A stretch of 61,364 bases of DNA. Source: Burkholderiaceae bacterium (lineage in GTDB: Bacteria > Pseudomonadota > Gammaproteobacteria > Burkholderiales > Burkholderiaceae_B). The notes under the pieces are model-generated. The model saw only the letters and a list, made by a program, of their open reading frames with translations. It did not search any database and was not told where the DNA came from. Below are positions 25,266 to 34,497 of the stretch, one piece after another. Location of the stretch: contig JAOATE010000018.1 of NCBI GenBank assembly GCA_030158305.1, forward strand, positions 1 to 61,364, written 5' to 3'. The position numbers were made by a program, and so were the translations under genes. The first letter of the stretch is position 1. Every line of letters starts with the position of its first letter.

Positions 25266-26641
25266 AGCGAAACACGACACTGCTCCGTCAGTACCGCAAT
25301 CAAGCCACTGACGGGCAGTTGATCAAGTGCAAAGCAGCTGTCAGCCAAATCTGTCGCGGATACATGACCGCCGCCATAAGCGCAGCAATCTCTCCCTTTC
25401 TCGACGAGCGCCGCATCACTAAGCGGATATTCTGTACTTCCGCGTAAGCGTTCAACACGTTTTTGAATCACTCTTCCATCACGCAGCTGAATGCTGATGT
25501 TCGCCCAACGGGGAAACATCGGTGGTGTCCCTTCGGTCACATGCACGCGTGATAAGAATGATTGCACAATCGGTCGCTGCACTGCCGCATCATCGAAACT
25601 ACTGAGCAACACCACACCGTCTAGCAAAGCTGCGGTGACTGCGTATTGCATACTAAACTTCCCTTCCAATCCCGTTTTTGGTTGACTGTAAATCAGTGGA
25701 ACCGTTGCCCGAAAATTGGTTTGAATGTCGACACGTTCAATGTCATTAAGCGTGATCGAATACTCACTTAAGATATCCAGCAATCCGTCAATCGTGCGAT
25801 GTGTGGCGTAGCAAAGCGGATATTTTTTAATTTCAATACCGCTGCGCTCTATTTCTAAAGGTACGCAACCCAGATCGTCTAGCTGAGCGTGTATGTCAAG
25901 CGCATCGGCGTAGAGTGCGGTATAGCCTTGTTTTCCGTCCATCGCCTGCACAGACGCATCAAAGCCAAGCTCTGCCAAGGACACTGCGCGCAAAGCGATC
26001 GCATTGGCTTGACCTGCTTGCAAAGGCTTAGACATTGTGCCGAAATTTTGTCGCGTCCCGGCGACTTGAGAAACGGTTATACCCAGCGCGTTCACCGTTT
26101 GAGCATGAGTGAGCTTGAGCAAATATGCACAAGCGGCCGTCGCACCAAAACTCGCGACAGAGGCGGTCGAATGCCAGCCTCGAGCATAGTGATCATCGAC
26201 CATTGCTCGCGCCAGGCGTAAAGTGACTTCGAACCCGACAACATACGCATCAATCACTGAGCGCCCCTGGGCACCAATACTCTCTCCGAGTGCTAACAGG
26301 GCAGGAATGATGGCGACAGTGGGGTGACCCCGTAAGGGTGACGAAACATCATCAAAATCAAGCGCATGACCAGTGGTGCCATTGACGAGTGCCGCCATTT
26401 CAATCGACAGGCAATCTCCCGTTGCCCAAGCAGTCGCCATACGGGGGGCCGTATGATTTTGCGCATATTTCAAACACAAAACCGATGCAGGTTCATTGAC
26501 TCCAGCAAGTGCGCAGACCAGTGTGTCATAGACGGCCCGCGCCGCAATGTGCCGACAGGCAGGTGAAATGACGGCCGGATCAAAGTTCACAACAAACGAC
26601 GCAATCTTTTCGCTTGCACTTTTTTTAGACGATGTCGTCAT
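25262..26641 (-). CDS. MmgE/PrpD family protein
   Basis: Protein of 459 residues in the family of 2-methylcitrate dehydratase (PrpD), cis-aconitate decarboxylase and iminodisuccinate epimerase. Family marks are GHALDFDDV near 110-118, GWHSTASVASFGA (with the conserved His), FGTMSKPLQAGQAN and the KKYPLCYATHRTID segment. ATG 26641 has CGGAA upstream; a start at 26668 is less supported. No methylcitrate genes (prpB, prpC, acnD) adjoin it, so it is not named prpD. It is divergent from a Bug-type receptor, a pairing that suggests uptake and conversion of a carboxylic acid. The substrate cannot be read. Confidence 0.92.
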   Translation of the reverse strand: MTTSSKKSASEKIASFVVNFDPAVISPACRHIAARAVYDTLVCALAGVNEPASVLCLKYAQNHTAPRMATAWATGDCLSIEMAALVNGTTGHALDFDDVSSPLRGHPTVAIIPALLALGESIGAQGRSVIDAYVVGFEVTLRLARAMVDDHYARGWHSTASVASFGATAACAYLLKLTHAQTVNALGITVSQVAGTRQNFGTMSKPLQAGQANAIALRAVSLAELGFDASVQAMDGKQGYTALYADALDIHAQLDDLGCVPLEIERSGIEIKKYPLCYATHRTIDGLLDILSEYSITLNDIERVDIQTNFRATVPLIYSQPKTGLEGKFSMQYAVTAALLDGVVLLSSFDDAAVQRPIVQSFLSRVHVTEGTPPMFPRWANISIQLRDGRVIQKRVERLRGSTEYPLSDAALVEKGRDCCAYGGGHVSATDLADSCFALDQLPVSGLIAVLTEQCRVSL

Positions 26642-26869
26642 GAGTTGATTCCGATTATCCACAGTCAATATGCCTACATTTTCTATTGAATCTCCTCAGA
26701 AGGCTCGTCATTTTGAGTTCTTTTCCACATCACGGAACCATGGGTTATCACGCTGGCATATCCGCTAGATCTTAGGCATACTGGGGAAACACTAAAAAAA
26801 ACCACAGGGCATGAGGCAAGCGCAAGTCAAAGGTTCTCATTGCTAAACAGATCACCAACGGAGCAGACA

Positions 26870-27844
26870 ATGTCATTGATTAAATTATCAGCACAGATGG
26901 CCACTCTAGCGCTTGCAGTGTTGAGCGCGACGCCTTCCCTGGCGCAAACATATCCTAGTCGAGACATCACTTTTATCGTCCCCTACAACCCGGGTGGTTC
27001 CACAGACCCCCTTTCAAGACAATTCTCCAGTCAACTGGCCAAAGAGCTCAACGCAACCGTCAACGTTGAAAACAAGCCTGGCGGCTCTGCAACGATTGGT
27101 GTGGGGCAAGTGATTCGTGCCAAACCTGACGGTTACACGATTGGCCTGAGCTCTAATAGCTCTATGGCATATCAACCGCTCGTCAACAAAGCGCTGGCGT
27201 GGAAAAGTCCAGCCGATTATCAGTCAATCGTCTCGCTTGTTGATATCCCCGCCATCATCACGGTCAAAGCCGACTCACCCTACAAAACGCTTGAGGACTT
27301 GCTCGATGCTGCTCGCAAAAATCCAGGCAAAATTCGAATTGCAGTATCCGGATATCGGACCGCGCCCGATCTCGTGATTCAAGAGCTCAACAAAGTCGCC
27401 AAAGTTAGAATTGCAACAGTTCCTTTTACTGGGGGTGGAGGCGAAGCACTGGTCGCCTTACTTGGCGGTCGTGTTGAGGCCACCTCCGGCTACGCGCCCA
27501 CAGTCCGTTCGCACGTCGATGCAGGAACGGTTCGAGTATTGGCCTCATTTTCCAAAGAAAAATACGCACAGTTTCCAAATGCCGAATCCGTGGTGCAAGC
27601 GGGCTATAACGTGACGCTGCCGGCTGACTATGGCGTCGTTGCGCCCAAAGGCATCCCTAAAGAGACACTGGACAAACTTGTGGCCGCCTCGCTTAGGGTC
27701 GCAAAAAGCAAGGAGTTTGCTGAGTTTGCACTCAAAAATGGAATGGTTTTAGATGTTCGCGGCCCCAAAGAAATGGATCAAGAAATGATCGATTACAAAA
27801 AGACGTTTTCAGATCTGATCGAATTTATGAATAAAAAAGAATAA
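26870..27844 (+). CDS. Bug-family tripartite tricarboxylate transporter receptor
   Basis: Periplasmic carboxylate-binding protein of 324 residues. The signal peptide is residues 1-25, ending SLAQ. Mature protein begins TYPSRDITFIVPY with the PYNPGGSTD ligand loop, then KPGGSATIG and the PDGYTIG segment, all Bug hallmarks. ATG 26870 has CGGAG upstream; an in-frame ATG at 26840 is rejected because it would precede the signal sequence. No TctA/TctB permease is encoded nearby, as is usual for the hugely expanded Bug families of Alcaligenaceae. It is divergent from the MmgE/PrpD gene. Confidence 0.93.
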   Translation: MSLIKLSAQMATLALAVLSATPSLAQTYPSRDITFIVPYNPGGSTDPLSRQFSSQLAKELNATVNVENKPGGSATIGVGQVIRAKPDGYTIGLSSNSSMAYQPLVNKALAWKSPADYQSIVSLVDIPAIITVKADSPYKTLEDLLDAARKNPGKIRIAVSGYRTAPDLVIQELNKVAKVRIATVPFTGGGGEALVALLGGRVEATSGYAPTVRSHVDAGTVRVLASFSKEKYAQFPNAESVVQAGYNVTLPADYGVVAPKGIPKETLDKLVAASLRVAKSKEFAEFALKNGMVLDVRGPKEMDQEMIDYKKTFSDLIEFMNKKE

Positions 27845-27867
27845 CCCCTCACGCTTTAGCATTCAAT

Positions 27868-27911
27868 GCGCGCAAATATCGCCTCGGCTGATTTGCGCGC
27901 TTTTTATTTTT
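27868..27911 (+). terminator. Rho-independent terminator of the Bug gene
   Basis: GCGCGCAAAT (27868-27877) pairs perfectly with ATTTGCGCGC (27891-27900), followed by TTTTTATTTTT. The T-run overlaps the 3' end of the convergent MFS gene, whose stop is at 27904-27906. Confidence 0.92.
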
Positions 27912-29361
27912 CTCGTGAATGATTAAAAAGAAAAACAGCCAAAAACGTCATTAAAAAAATCAAAGTTGCGAATAAAAAAGCATGTTTGAATCCATCCAAG
28001 ACGATCTGTTGCGCCCCTTCTGTGGAGGCGAACTTCTCTAATGATTGCCCAGCTTCTTGAGTAAAGCGCAGGCTAAAGACGCTCTCGAAAAAACTAATTC
28101 CTAACAAACTTCCCATATTGAGTGCAACGGGCAAAAGTGCACTAGCCTCTCCACGATTTTGAGCAGGTACGCTCGACATGATGAGCCGATTGTTCGGAGG
28201 TGAAAATAGCGCGCACACCACTCCAAAACCACACATAAACAAACTAAACATCAATATATTAAGTTTTGAGAGAGCACCAACATAGAGTGCGCAAATGAAT
28301 GTGCCTAAACCAAGCGCTAGAAGCACCATCAAGCGAGAGCCCACTCGATCAGCGAGTCGTCCGGCCCAGACTCCTATTGGAGCAAACGACAGAGGGTAAA
28401 TCAGCATCAATGCACTGCTCATGAGAACCGTCAAACCAACACTCAGTTCAAGATAAAAAGGCATTAAAAATCGTATTCCACTACTGACGAACTGAAACAG
28501 AAACAACGCCAACAATGACAAGAAAAATCCTGCGCATCGAAATAGCTCGGGCGACAGCAGCAATCGTCCTCTATATGCACGCCATAGCAACGCACACGCC
28601 GACACTAAAATCGTCAACAGCAAAGAAATAATTAGACGCGAAGTCCAACCATATTCCGCAACAAGACTCATCATGAGCATCAGGCAAGATAACAATAGAG
28701 AAAATAACAATAGCCCTATCCAATCCAAGCCAGGCTGCGATGGGGTGAGAACACCAGACAACTTGTGCCGTGGCAAGTGATGATAAGCGACTGCGATTAA
28801 CACTACAAAAATCGGGAGGCTTGCTAGAAAAATCCACTGCCAAACAAGATAATGAGAAAGCAAGCCACCAATAGGAAGACCTGCAATCATGCCAAGGCCG
28901 GCCCCTAAAGAAAGCATGCCGTAACCCCACCCAAGTCTTTTTTGATTGATCCATGCGGGAATCATGGCGTAGCTGACGGCAACAAGCGCCCCCATCCCCA
29001 CTCCTGTGATCAGTCGACTGATCCACAACAGAGGCAAACTAAACGAAATGCCACTCAACAGGGTACCCGCGCACGCCACAAGTGCACCATAAAGAAAGAT
29101 CCGACGTAAGCCATAGCGATCACCCAACCGCCCTGCTGGAAGAAAAGACACAGTTGCTGCCAATAAATAGGCAATGACAACAAAGGAAATCTCTGTCGAC
29201 GAAGTGCCCAGCTCCCTCGCCATGTCAGGTAAAGCAACGCTAATCACGAATGCTTCAAACTGAAAGGTAAACGCAGCAAACGCGACACAATAAACCACCC
29301 ACTTTTCATGGCGTGGCACAGTCTCATCCGAAACAGGATAGGCAGCTTTTGGCACAGACAT
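27904..29361 (-). CDS. MFS transporter, DHA2-like drug/metabolite exporter
   Basis: Inner-membrane secondary transporter of 485 residues with 12-14 predicted helices. It has the loop 2-3 signature GRLGDRYGLRRIF at about 78-90 and the antiporter-type segment ITGVGMGALVAVSYAMIP in helix 5. This fits proton-driven exporters of the DHA2 group (EmrB-like). Start is ATG 29361, 6 bases after the stop of the upstream gene, so the two are almost certainly cotranscribed. Base composition is clearly more AT-rich than the flanks (one sampled 60-base line, 28201-28260, has 35% GC), which suggests acquisition from elsewhere. The cargo is unknown. Confidence 0.9.
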   Translation of the reverse strand: MSVPKAAYPVSDETVPRHEKWVVYCVAFAAFTFQFEAFVISVALPDMARELGTSSTEISFVVIAYLLAATVSFLPAGRLGDRYGLRRIFLYGALVACAGTLLSGISFSLPLLWISRLITGVGMGALVAVSYAMIPAWINQKRLGWGYGMLSLGAGLGMIAGLPIGGLLSHYLVWQWIFLASLPIFVVLIAVAYHHLPRHKLSGVLTPSQPGLDWIGLLLFSLLLSCLMLMMSLVAEYGWTSRLIISLLLTILVSACALLWRAYRGRLLLSPELFRCAGFFLSLLALFLFQFVSSGIRFLMPFYLELSVGLTVLMSSALMLIYPLSFAPIGVWAGRLADRVGSRLMVLLALGLGTFICALYVGALSKLNILMFSLFMCGFGVVCALFSPPNNRLIMSSVPAQNRGEASALLPVALNMGSLLGISFFESVFSLRFTQEAGQSLEKFASTEGAQQIVLDGFKHAFLFATLIFLMTFLAVFLFNHSREK

Positions 29362-29367
29362 CAAGAA

Positions 29368-30801
29368 TCAAGCGCCATCAGAGAGTTGCGCCACGATGCC
29401 TGTGATTGGACGAGTCACAGGGCTGAGTGTTTTAAGACTGAAACAAAAACTTTCAATGCAAACAAAACTATCCTCGTCAGTCAATAAAGTGACGACCCGT
29501 TCACTCACTGATGTCAATGAACAAACATGCTCTATCAGCGTATGCAAAAGCAACGCCTTGTCCCTGTCTGTACCCGTTTTTAATCGAAGCGTTTCGTCAG
29601 GCATCGCAATGCGGTTGCGATCTTTAAAAATAGAGGCGCATCCTTCTATACTTTTGACGAGATCAATAGCCTCTTGACGCGTTGTCAACGAACGCCCCAA
29701 CACCTTACAAAGTGGCTGTTGACGGGCAACGTTAAGATACGGAGAAAGATCTTGCAGTTCGAGCGACCGAAAGGAATATAGAACCTCCAAAAGACGAGAA
29801 TCCTGCTGAGTCAACAAATACTCTCGTGTCCACTCAAGAGACTGCGAGCCAAGCAAGGCTCGCAATATAGGTGCGAACGGTGATGCATGTTCAGTGTTCC
29901 GTGGCTTAGATATTCCGTCGGTCATTTGTGTCAGACGCACCCCAAAAAAATGATCTAACTGTGCCAGAATCTCGGCAAGATGCTCTTGAGAGATGCTTGT
30001 TTGCCCTGAAGTGAGATCAAAGGTACCTGTGACACAGACGACACGCTCAATATCTTTTAAATAAAAATCAAAAGCTTGTTGAGCATCCCCATTGAATTGC
30101 TGTGTGACAAGATCAGACCAGTCTTGTCTGGAATAGAGTTTATTTTTACCGTATAGCCACCAGGCCTCACCGTTGGGCAGCCAGCCAAAGGCGGTGTAAT
30201 GCGCCGCACTTGATAGTGAGATAACGTTGGCGACGCTGCCTCCAGGCATTGTCATCGCTAAAGACGCAAAAATAGCCACCTCATCCAAACAAGAGGTCAC
30301 CCCCTTCGGGGCACTGGATTTTTGACCTAATAAAGTCTTATTGGCCAAGACAATATCAATATTTCCATAAAAAAATGCGGGAAAGTAACCAAGCTTGATT
30401 CGCGCCATCAAGGGCTCCAAGGCATCCCGGGGCACAGAACCATCATTGATGCGCTGCAAAAAGCTCGCCTCAATTGTCTCGAGCGCTTGATCGACTATCC
30501 TATTTCCGAGTCGCAGCCTTTCATCCGCTAACGAGAGTTCGCCATAAATATCAGCCACTTGACTTGGATGGAGATGCTTAAAGTGGCGATCTAACTGCTT
30601 TTGAATCGCCCGAACAAACTTAAGCGGGTCTTCATCTCCGTGCGCGCTAGTGTCCTCAGCCACCATCTTGGCTTGTATACGCGCACTAAAATCCCAAAGA
30701 TTTTGCGACAAAAGATTGCCGAGTACGAGAGGAAGTAACAGTCGTGTATCCGCGAATCCATCAAAGATATTGGGGGCAATCGCAGCGCCTTGTCCTGTCA
30801 T
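29368..30801 (-). CDS. Unrecognised 477-residue protein with a transglutaminase-like Cys-His-Asn pattern
   Basis: I do not recognise this protein. It has no signal peptide and no membrane segment, so it is probably cytoplasmic. Residues 168-222 carry SCLDEVAIFASLAM (Cys171), then AAHYTAFGWL (His201), then GEAWWLYGKN (Asn220). The order, spacing (30 and 19) and surrounding hydrophobic pattern resemble the Cys-His-Asp/Asn triad of transglutaminase-like enzymes. A second weaker echo, GTDRDKALLLHTLIEH (410-425), recalls the D-K-A-LL start of such domains without the cysteine. Sampled lines (29401, 29761, 30361) have about 40-43% GC, below the SDR next door (58% in one line). It is first gene of a pair with the MFS exporter. 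A cysteine hydrolase or transferase is an inference only. Confidence 0.75.
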   Translation of the reverse strand: MTGQGAAIAPNIFDGFADTRLLLPLVLGNLLSQNLWDFSARIQAKMVAEDTSAHGDEDPLKFVRAIQKQLDRHFKHLHPSQVADIYGELSLADERLRLGNRIVDQALETIEASFLQRINDGSVPRDALEPLMARIKLGYFPAFFYGNIDIVLANKTLLGQKSSAPKGVTSCLDEVAIFASLAMTMPGGSVANVISLSSAAHYTAFGWLPNGEAWWLYGKNKLYSRQDWSDLVTQQFNGDAQQAFDFYLKDIERVVCVTGTFDLTSGQTSISQEHLAEILAQLDHFFGVRLTQMTDGISKPRNTEHASPFAPILRALLGSQSLEWTREYLLTQQDSRLLEVLYSFRSLELQDLSPYLNVARQQPLCKVLGRSLTTRQEAIDLVKSIEGCASIFKDRNRIAMPDETLRLKTGTDRDKALLLHTLIEHVCSLTSVSERVVTLLTDEDSFVCIESFCFSLKTLSPVTRPITGIVAQLSDGA

Positions 30802-30904
30802 TCATTCAGACTCATGAGGAACTTCCTATTTATAGTTATCCTACTTTAGCGCGATTTGGTAAAGTCTGACTCTGTCGACATTAATTCTAATATTGGAGCC
30901 AACC

Positions 30905-31702
30905 TTGTCCTCAACTACATCTAATAACCCTGTTGCTGTTATTACGGGCGGTGCCCGCGGTATTGGCCTCGCGATTGCAAAATGGTTTCTTGCACACGAC
31001 TACCGCGTAGCGCTTCTGGATATTGAGGCGACAACGCTCAAAACGACTGAGTCCGAGCTCAATGCGCCCACCCGCGTGCTCGCCCTGACCTGCGACATTT
31101 CGAAACCCGACCAAGTGCAAACGGCCATTGATCTCGTGGCGGCAAAATTCGGTCGTATTGACGCCCTCGTTAACAATGCAGGGGTCGCGGTGTTTAAACC
31201 GCTCTTGGACACCAGCTTCGAAGAATTCCGCACGGTCATGGGCACTAACCTGGATGGCGCTTTTTTGTGCTCGCAAGCCTGTATTCCCTATATGAAAAAT
31301 CAAGGGAGTGGCTCGATCGTCAACATTGCCTCCATTTCAGGTTTGCGCGCCAGCACATTGCGAGTCGCTTACGGCACGAGTAAGGCTGCAATTATTCATC
31401 TCACCAAGCAACAAGCTGTCGAGCTCGGCACGATCGGCATTCGCGCTAACGTTGTCGCGCCTGGCCCGGTCGATACCGACATGGCCAAGCTTGTTCACAG
31501 TGTTGCGATTCGCTCTGACTATTACGACACGATTCCCATGAACCGATACGCGACAACTGAAGAAATCGCTGAAGCAGTCGGCTTTCTTTGCAGCCCTGCC
31601 GCATCGTTTATCAATGGTCAATGCATCGCCGTCGATGGCGGCTTTGACGCCTCTGGCGTGGGGATTCCTACGCTGCGCAAGAGCCAAACCGGCTCGATCT
31701 AA
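30905..31702 (+). CDS. SDR family NAD(P)-dependent oxidoreductase
   Basis: Classical short-chain dehydrogenase of 265 residues, cytoplasmic. The cofactor motif TGGARGIG is at about 14-21, then NNAG near 92, catalytic Ser in NIASIS, and YGTSK supplies Tyr and Lys. The best start is TTG 30905, with GGAG at 30895-30898 six bases before it; the TTG at 30893 would lie upstream of that site. It is first in a plus-strand cluster with a thiolase (10 bases downstream), acyl-CoA synthetase, hydroxyacid dehydrogenase and class II aldolase. Oxidation of a 3-hydroxyacyl-CoA or a ring alcohol in the same pathway is plausible. Confidence 0.92.
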   Translation: MSSTTSNNPVAVITGGARGIGLAIAKWFLAHDYRVALLDIEATTLKTTESELNAPTRVLALTCDISKPDQVQTAIDLVAAKFGRIDALVNNAGVAVFKPLLDTSFEEFRTVMGTNLDGAFLCSQACIPYMKNQGSGSIVNIASISGLRASTLRVAYGTSKAAIIHLTKQQAVELGTIGIRANVVAPGPVDTDMAKLVHSVAIRSDYYDTIPMNRYATTEEIAEAVGFLCSPAASFINGQCIAVDGGFDASGVGIPTLRKSQTGSI

Positions 31703-31712
31703 GGAAACAAAC

Positions 31713-32879
31713 ATGAAGCAACCTTACATCGTTGGTTGGGGCCACACCCCCTTCGGCAAGCTTGACAACATGGACTTTGACCAGCTGATCCGAGAGGCCG
31801 CGTTACCGGCTATCGCAAGCGCGGGTCTCGAGCCTGGCGACATTGATGGAATTTTTGTCGGTCACTTTAATGCGGGTTTTGTTCAACAAGACTTTAGCGC
31901 CGCCCTGATGAGCATTGCAATTCCTGAGTTCCGTCACACACCCTCTGTTCGGATGGAAAATGCCTGTGCAACAGGTTCAGCGGCGATCTGGGCCGCTCTG
32001 GATGCGCTGGCAAGCGGACGGATCAAACGCGCATTAGTAGTCGGCATGGAGAAAATGAATACCCTGCCAAACAAAGAGATTGGTGACATTTTGCTCAAGG
32101 CCTCTTTCGTCAAAGAAGAGGGACACACTGAGGGTGGTTTTGCCGGGGTGTTTGGTCAAATTGCTGGCCAGTACTTTGAGCGCTTTGGCGATCAATCAGA
32201 TGCCCTAGCGGCAATCTCCGCCAAGAATCATGCCAACGGCATGCACAACCCGTATGCGCACATGCGACGGGACTTGGGCTTTGATTTTTGTCGGACGCCT
32301 TCCGAAAAAAATCCTTTTGTCGCGGGACCACTCAAACGCTCGGACTGCTCACTCGTTTCTGACGGTGCGGCTGCGCTGGTGTTATCGAATGAACCCTTGT
32401 CGGGTGCAAAAGTTCCAGCCGTGCGTTGGCGCTCCCGAACACATGTCAACGAATTTCTTCCCCTTTCCCGACGCGATGCGACGCGCTTTGAAGGTGCTGC
32501 GTTGGCGTGGCAAAAAGGTCTTGCCGATGCGGGGAGTTCACTCAACGACTTGAAGTTTGTTGAAACCCACGACTGCTTTACGATTGCCGAAATGCTGGAA
32601 TACGAAGCCATGGGGCTCGCGCCTCACGGTCAGGGCGCACGCGTCATTCTGGACGGCGTGACGACCAAGGATGGCAAACTGCCCGTGAATCCTTCTGGTG
32701 GTCTCAAGTCACGCGGACACCCCATTGGCGCTACGGGTGTTTCCCAACACGTCATGGCAGCCATGCAACTCACCGGGACCGCAGGGGATATGCAGATTCC
32801 GGGAGCCAACATGGGCGCAGTCTTTAATATGGGCGGCGCAGCCGTTGCCAACTACCTGAGTGTGCTGGAGTCTACGTGA
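31713..32879 (+). CDS. Thiolase family protein, SCP-x type acetyl-CoA acetyltransferase
   Basis: Thiolase of 388 residues acting on an acyl-CoA. Nucleophilic Cys85 lies in NACATGSAA, the HDCFTIAE motif is near 290, and the C-terminal GGLKSRGHPIGATG holds the catalytic His. The second cysteine of standard biosynthetic thiolases (CxG near the C terminus) is not evident; the last motif reads GAVFNMGGAAV, as in SCP-x-type thiolases. These often cleave or condense branched or steroid-like side chains rather than fatty acids. ATG 31713 has AAGGAAAC upstream. The stop overlaps the synthetase start (GTGA). Confidence 0.93.
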   Translation: MKQPYIVGWGHTPFGKLDNMDFDQLIREAALPAIASAGLEPGDIDGIFVGHFNAGFVQQDFSAALMSIAIPEFRHTPSVRMENACATGSAAIWAALDALASGRIKRALVVGMEKMNTLPNKEIGDILLKASFVKEEGHTEGGFAGVFGQIAGQYFERFGDQSDALAAISAKNHANGMHNPYAHMRRDLGFDFCRTPSEKNPFVAGPLKRSDCSLVSDGAAALVLSNEPLSGAKVPAVRWRSRTHVNEFLPLSRRDATRFEGAALAWQKGLADAGSSLNDLKFVETHDCFTIAEMLEYEAMGLAPHGQGARVILDGVTTKDGKLPVNPSGGLKSRGHPIGATGVSQHVMAAMQLTGTAGDMQIPGANMGAVFNMGGAAVANYLSVLEST

Positions 32880-34468
32880 ACGCTGCGCAGTCGATGAATC
32901 TGGGGCGGTTACTGACGCACACCGCCCGCTTATATCCGCAACGTCCGGCGTTAATCCTTGGCGACCAGACGTGGAACTGGAAACAGATCAATGATCGTGT
33001 GAATGCCATGGTGAGCGCCCTGCGCGCGCACGGTATCAAAAAAGGCGACCGAATTCTGTTGCAGTCCAGAAATAATCTCCAGACCTTTGAAAACAGCTGG
33101 ACCGCGTTCAAGCTTGGCTGCGTCTGGGTGCCGACTAATTTTCGACTGACGCCTCCAGAAGTCGCTTATCTCGGTGCATCAAGTGGTGCGGTCGCGATGA
33201 TTGTGGAGGATTGTTTCCACGCGCATACAGACGCAGTGAAAGCAGCCTCAAACACTTTGAAACACATCATCGTGATTGGTCAGCCTCGACTAGGGGAGCT
33301 TTCCTATGAGGCGTTAATCACTCAGCATCAGGGCGCAAACGATGCAGAGGAAACAGTTTCGTATGACGATCCGCTTTGGTTTTTTTATACCTCAGGGACG
33401 ACCGGCAAACCCAAGGCTGGCATTCTGACGCACGGACAGATGGCGTTTGTCGTCAACAATCATTTGGCAGACCTGATTCCCGGCACAACGGAACTAGACT
33501 GTTCAATCGCAGTCGCCCCTCTGTCGCATGGTGCGGGCATTCACGCCCTGCTTAACGTGGCGCGCGGAGCGGCGACTGTTTTAATGCCAAGTGAAAAGCT
33601 TGATCCTGACGCATTTTGGCAGGCGGTCGAACGTTACCGTGTCACCAATATGTTTACCGTGCCGACCATTATCAAAATGCTGGTCGAACACCCCGCGGTG
33701 GATATGTACGATCACAGCTCTTTACGTTTTGTGATTTACGCAGGTGCACCGATGTATCGGGCCGACCAAAAACTTGCCCTGCGCAAGCTTGGCAAGGTTC
33801 TTGTTCAATATTTTGGTCTTGGCGAAGTCACAGGCAACATTACCGTTCTCCCCCGTGAAATGCACAGCGAGGATGATACGGATCCCAATGCAAACATTGG
33901 CTCTTGTGGTCGACCGCGTGTCGGGATGGAAGTTGCCATTCTCAACGACAAACTTGAGTCTGTCGCCGCTGGCGAAATCGGTGAAATCTGTTGTCGTGGT
34001 CCCGCCGTATTTGCTGGCTATCATGGCAATCCTGAGGCCACCACCAAAGCCTTGCGAGGCGGCTGGTTTCACACAGGTGACTTGGGGCGCATGGACGAGC
34101 GCGGCTTGCTCTATATTACCGGTCGCGAATCTGACATGTATATTTCAGGCGGCTCAAATGTCTATCCACGTGAGGTGGAGGAAGTGCTCCTCACACACCC
34201 AGGCGTGGCGGAAATCGCAATCCTTGGTGTCCCGGATGAAAAATGGGGTGAAATTGGCGTGGCGGTCGTTGTCAGACGCGAGGGTGTACCCGCAGTGGAT
34301 GCGCCAGAGTTATTGGGTCATCTCGAAGGACAATGCGCTAAATACCGCTGGCCGAGAAAGTTCGTATTTTGGGAGTCGATGCCCAAATCCGGTTACGGAA
34401 AAATCGTCAAAAAAGATATCAAAGTGCTGTTAATAGAGCGCGGCGAGATCACGATCGTCACAACATAA
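32876..34468 (+). CDS. Acyl-CoA synthetase (AMP-forming)
   Basis: Adenylating CoA ligase of 530 residues that activates a carboxylic acid to its CoA thioester. The P-loop-like motif YTSGTTGKPKAG is near 177-188, the adenylate-binding YFGLGEV segment near 320, then GWFHTGDLG, and the C-terminal catalytic lysine in PKSGYGKIVKK. The start is GTG 32876, overlapping the thiolase stop by 4 bases, so translation is likely coupled. It would supply the CoA thioester used by the thiolase. It groups with medium- or branched-chain ligases by general appearance; the substrate is not readable. Confidence 0.94.
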   Translation: MNAAQSMNLGRLLTHTARLYPQRPALILGDQTWNWKQINDRVNAMVSALRAHGIKKGDRILLQSRNNLQTFENSWTAFKLGCVWVPTNFRLTPPEVAYLGASSGAVAMIVEDCFHAHTDAVKAASNTLKHIIVIGQPRLGELSYEALITQHQGANDAEETVSYDDPLWFFYTSGTTGKPKAGILTHGQMAFVVNNHLADLIPGTTELDCSIAVAPLSHGAGIHALLNVARGAATVLMPSEKLDPDAFWQAVERYRVTNMFTVPTIIKMLVEHPAVDMYDHSSLRFVIYAGAPMYRADQKLALRKLGKVLVQYFGLGEVTGNITVLPREMHSEDDTDPNANIGSCGRPRVGMEVAILNDKLESVAAGEIGEICCRGPAVFAGYHGNPEATTKALRGGWFHTGDLGRMDERGLLYITGRESDMYISGGSNVYPREVEEVLLTHPGVAEIAILGVPDEKWGEIGVAVVVRREGVPAVDAPELLGHLEGQCAKYRWPRKFVFWESMPKSGYGKIVKKDIKVLLIERGEITIVTT

Positions 34469-34497
34469 TCCCCCTTACTTGATTGCTTTCGATTCAC

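Noticed and set aside
25262-26641. 2-methylcitrate dehydratase PrpD
   Set aside because: Family only. No prpB, prpC or acnD partner nearby, so the specific name is not justified.
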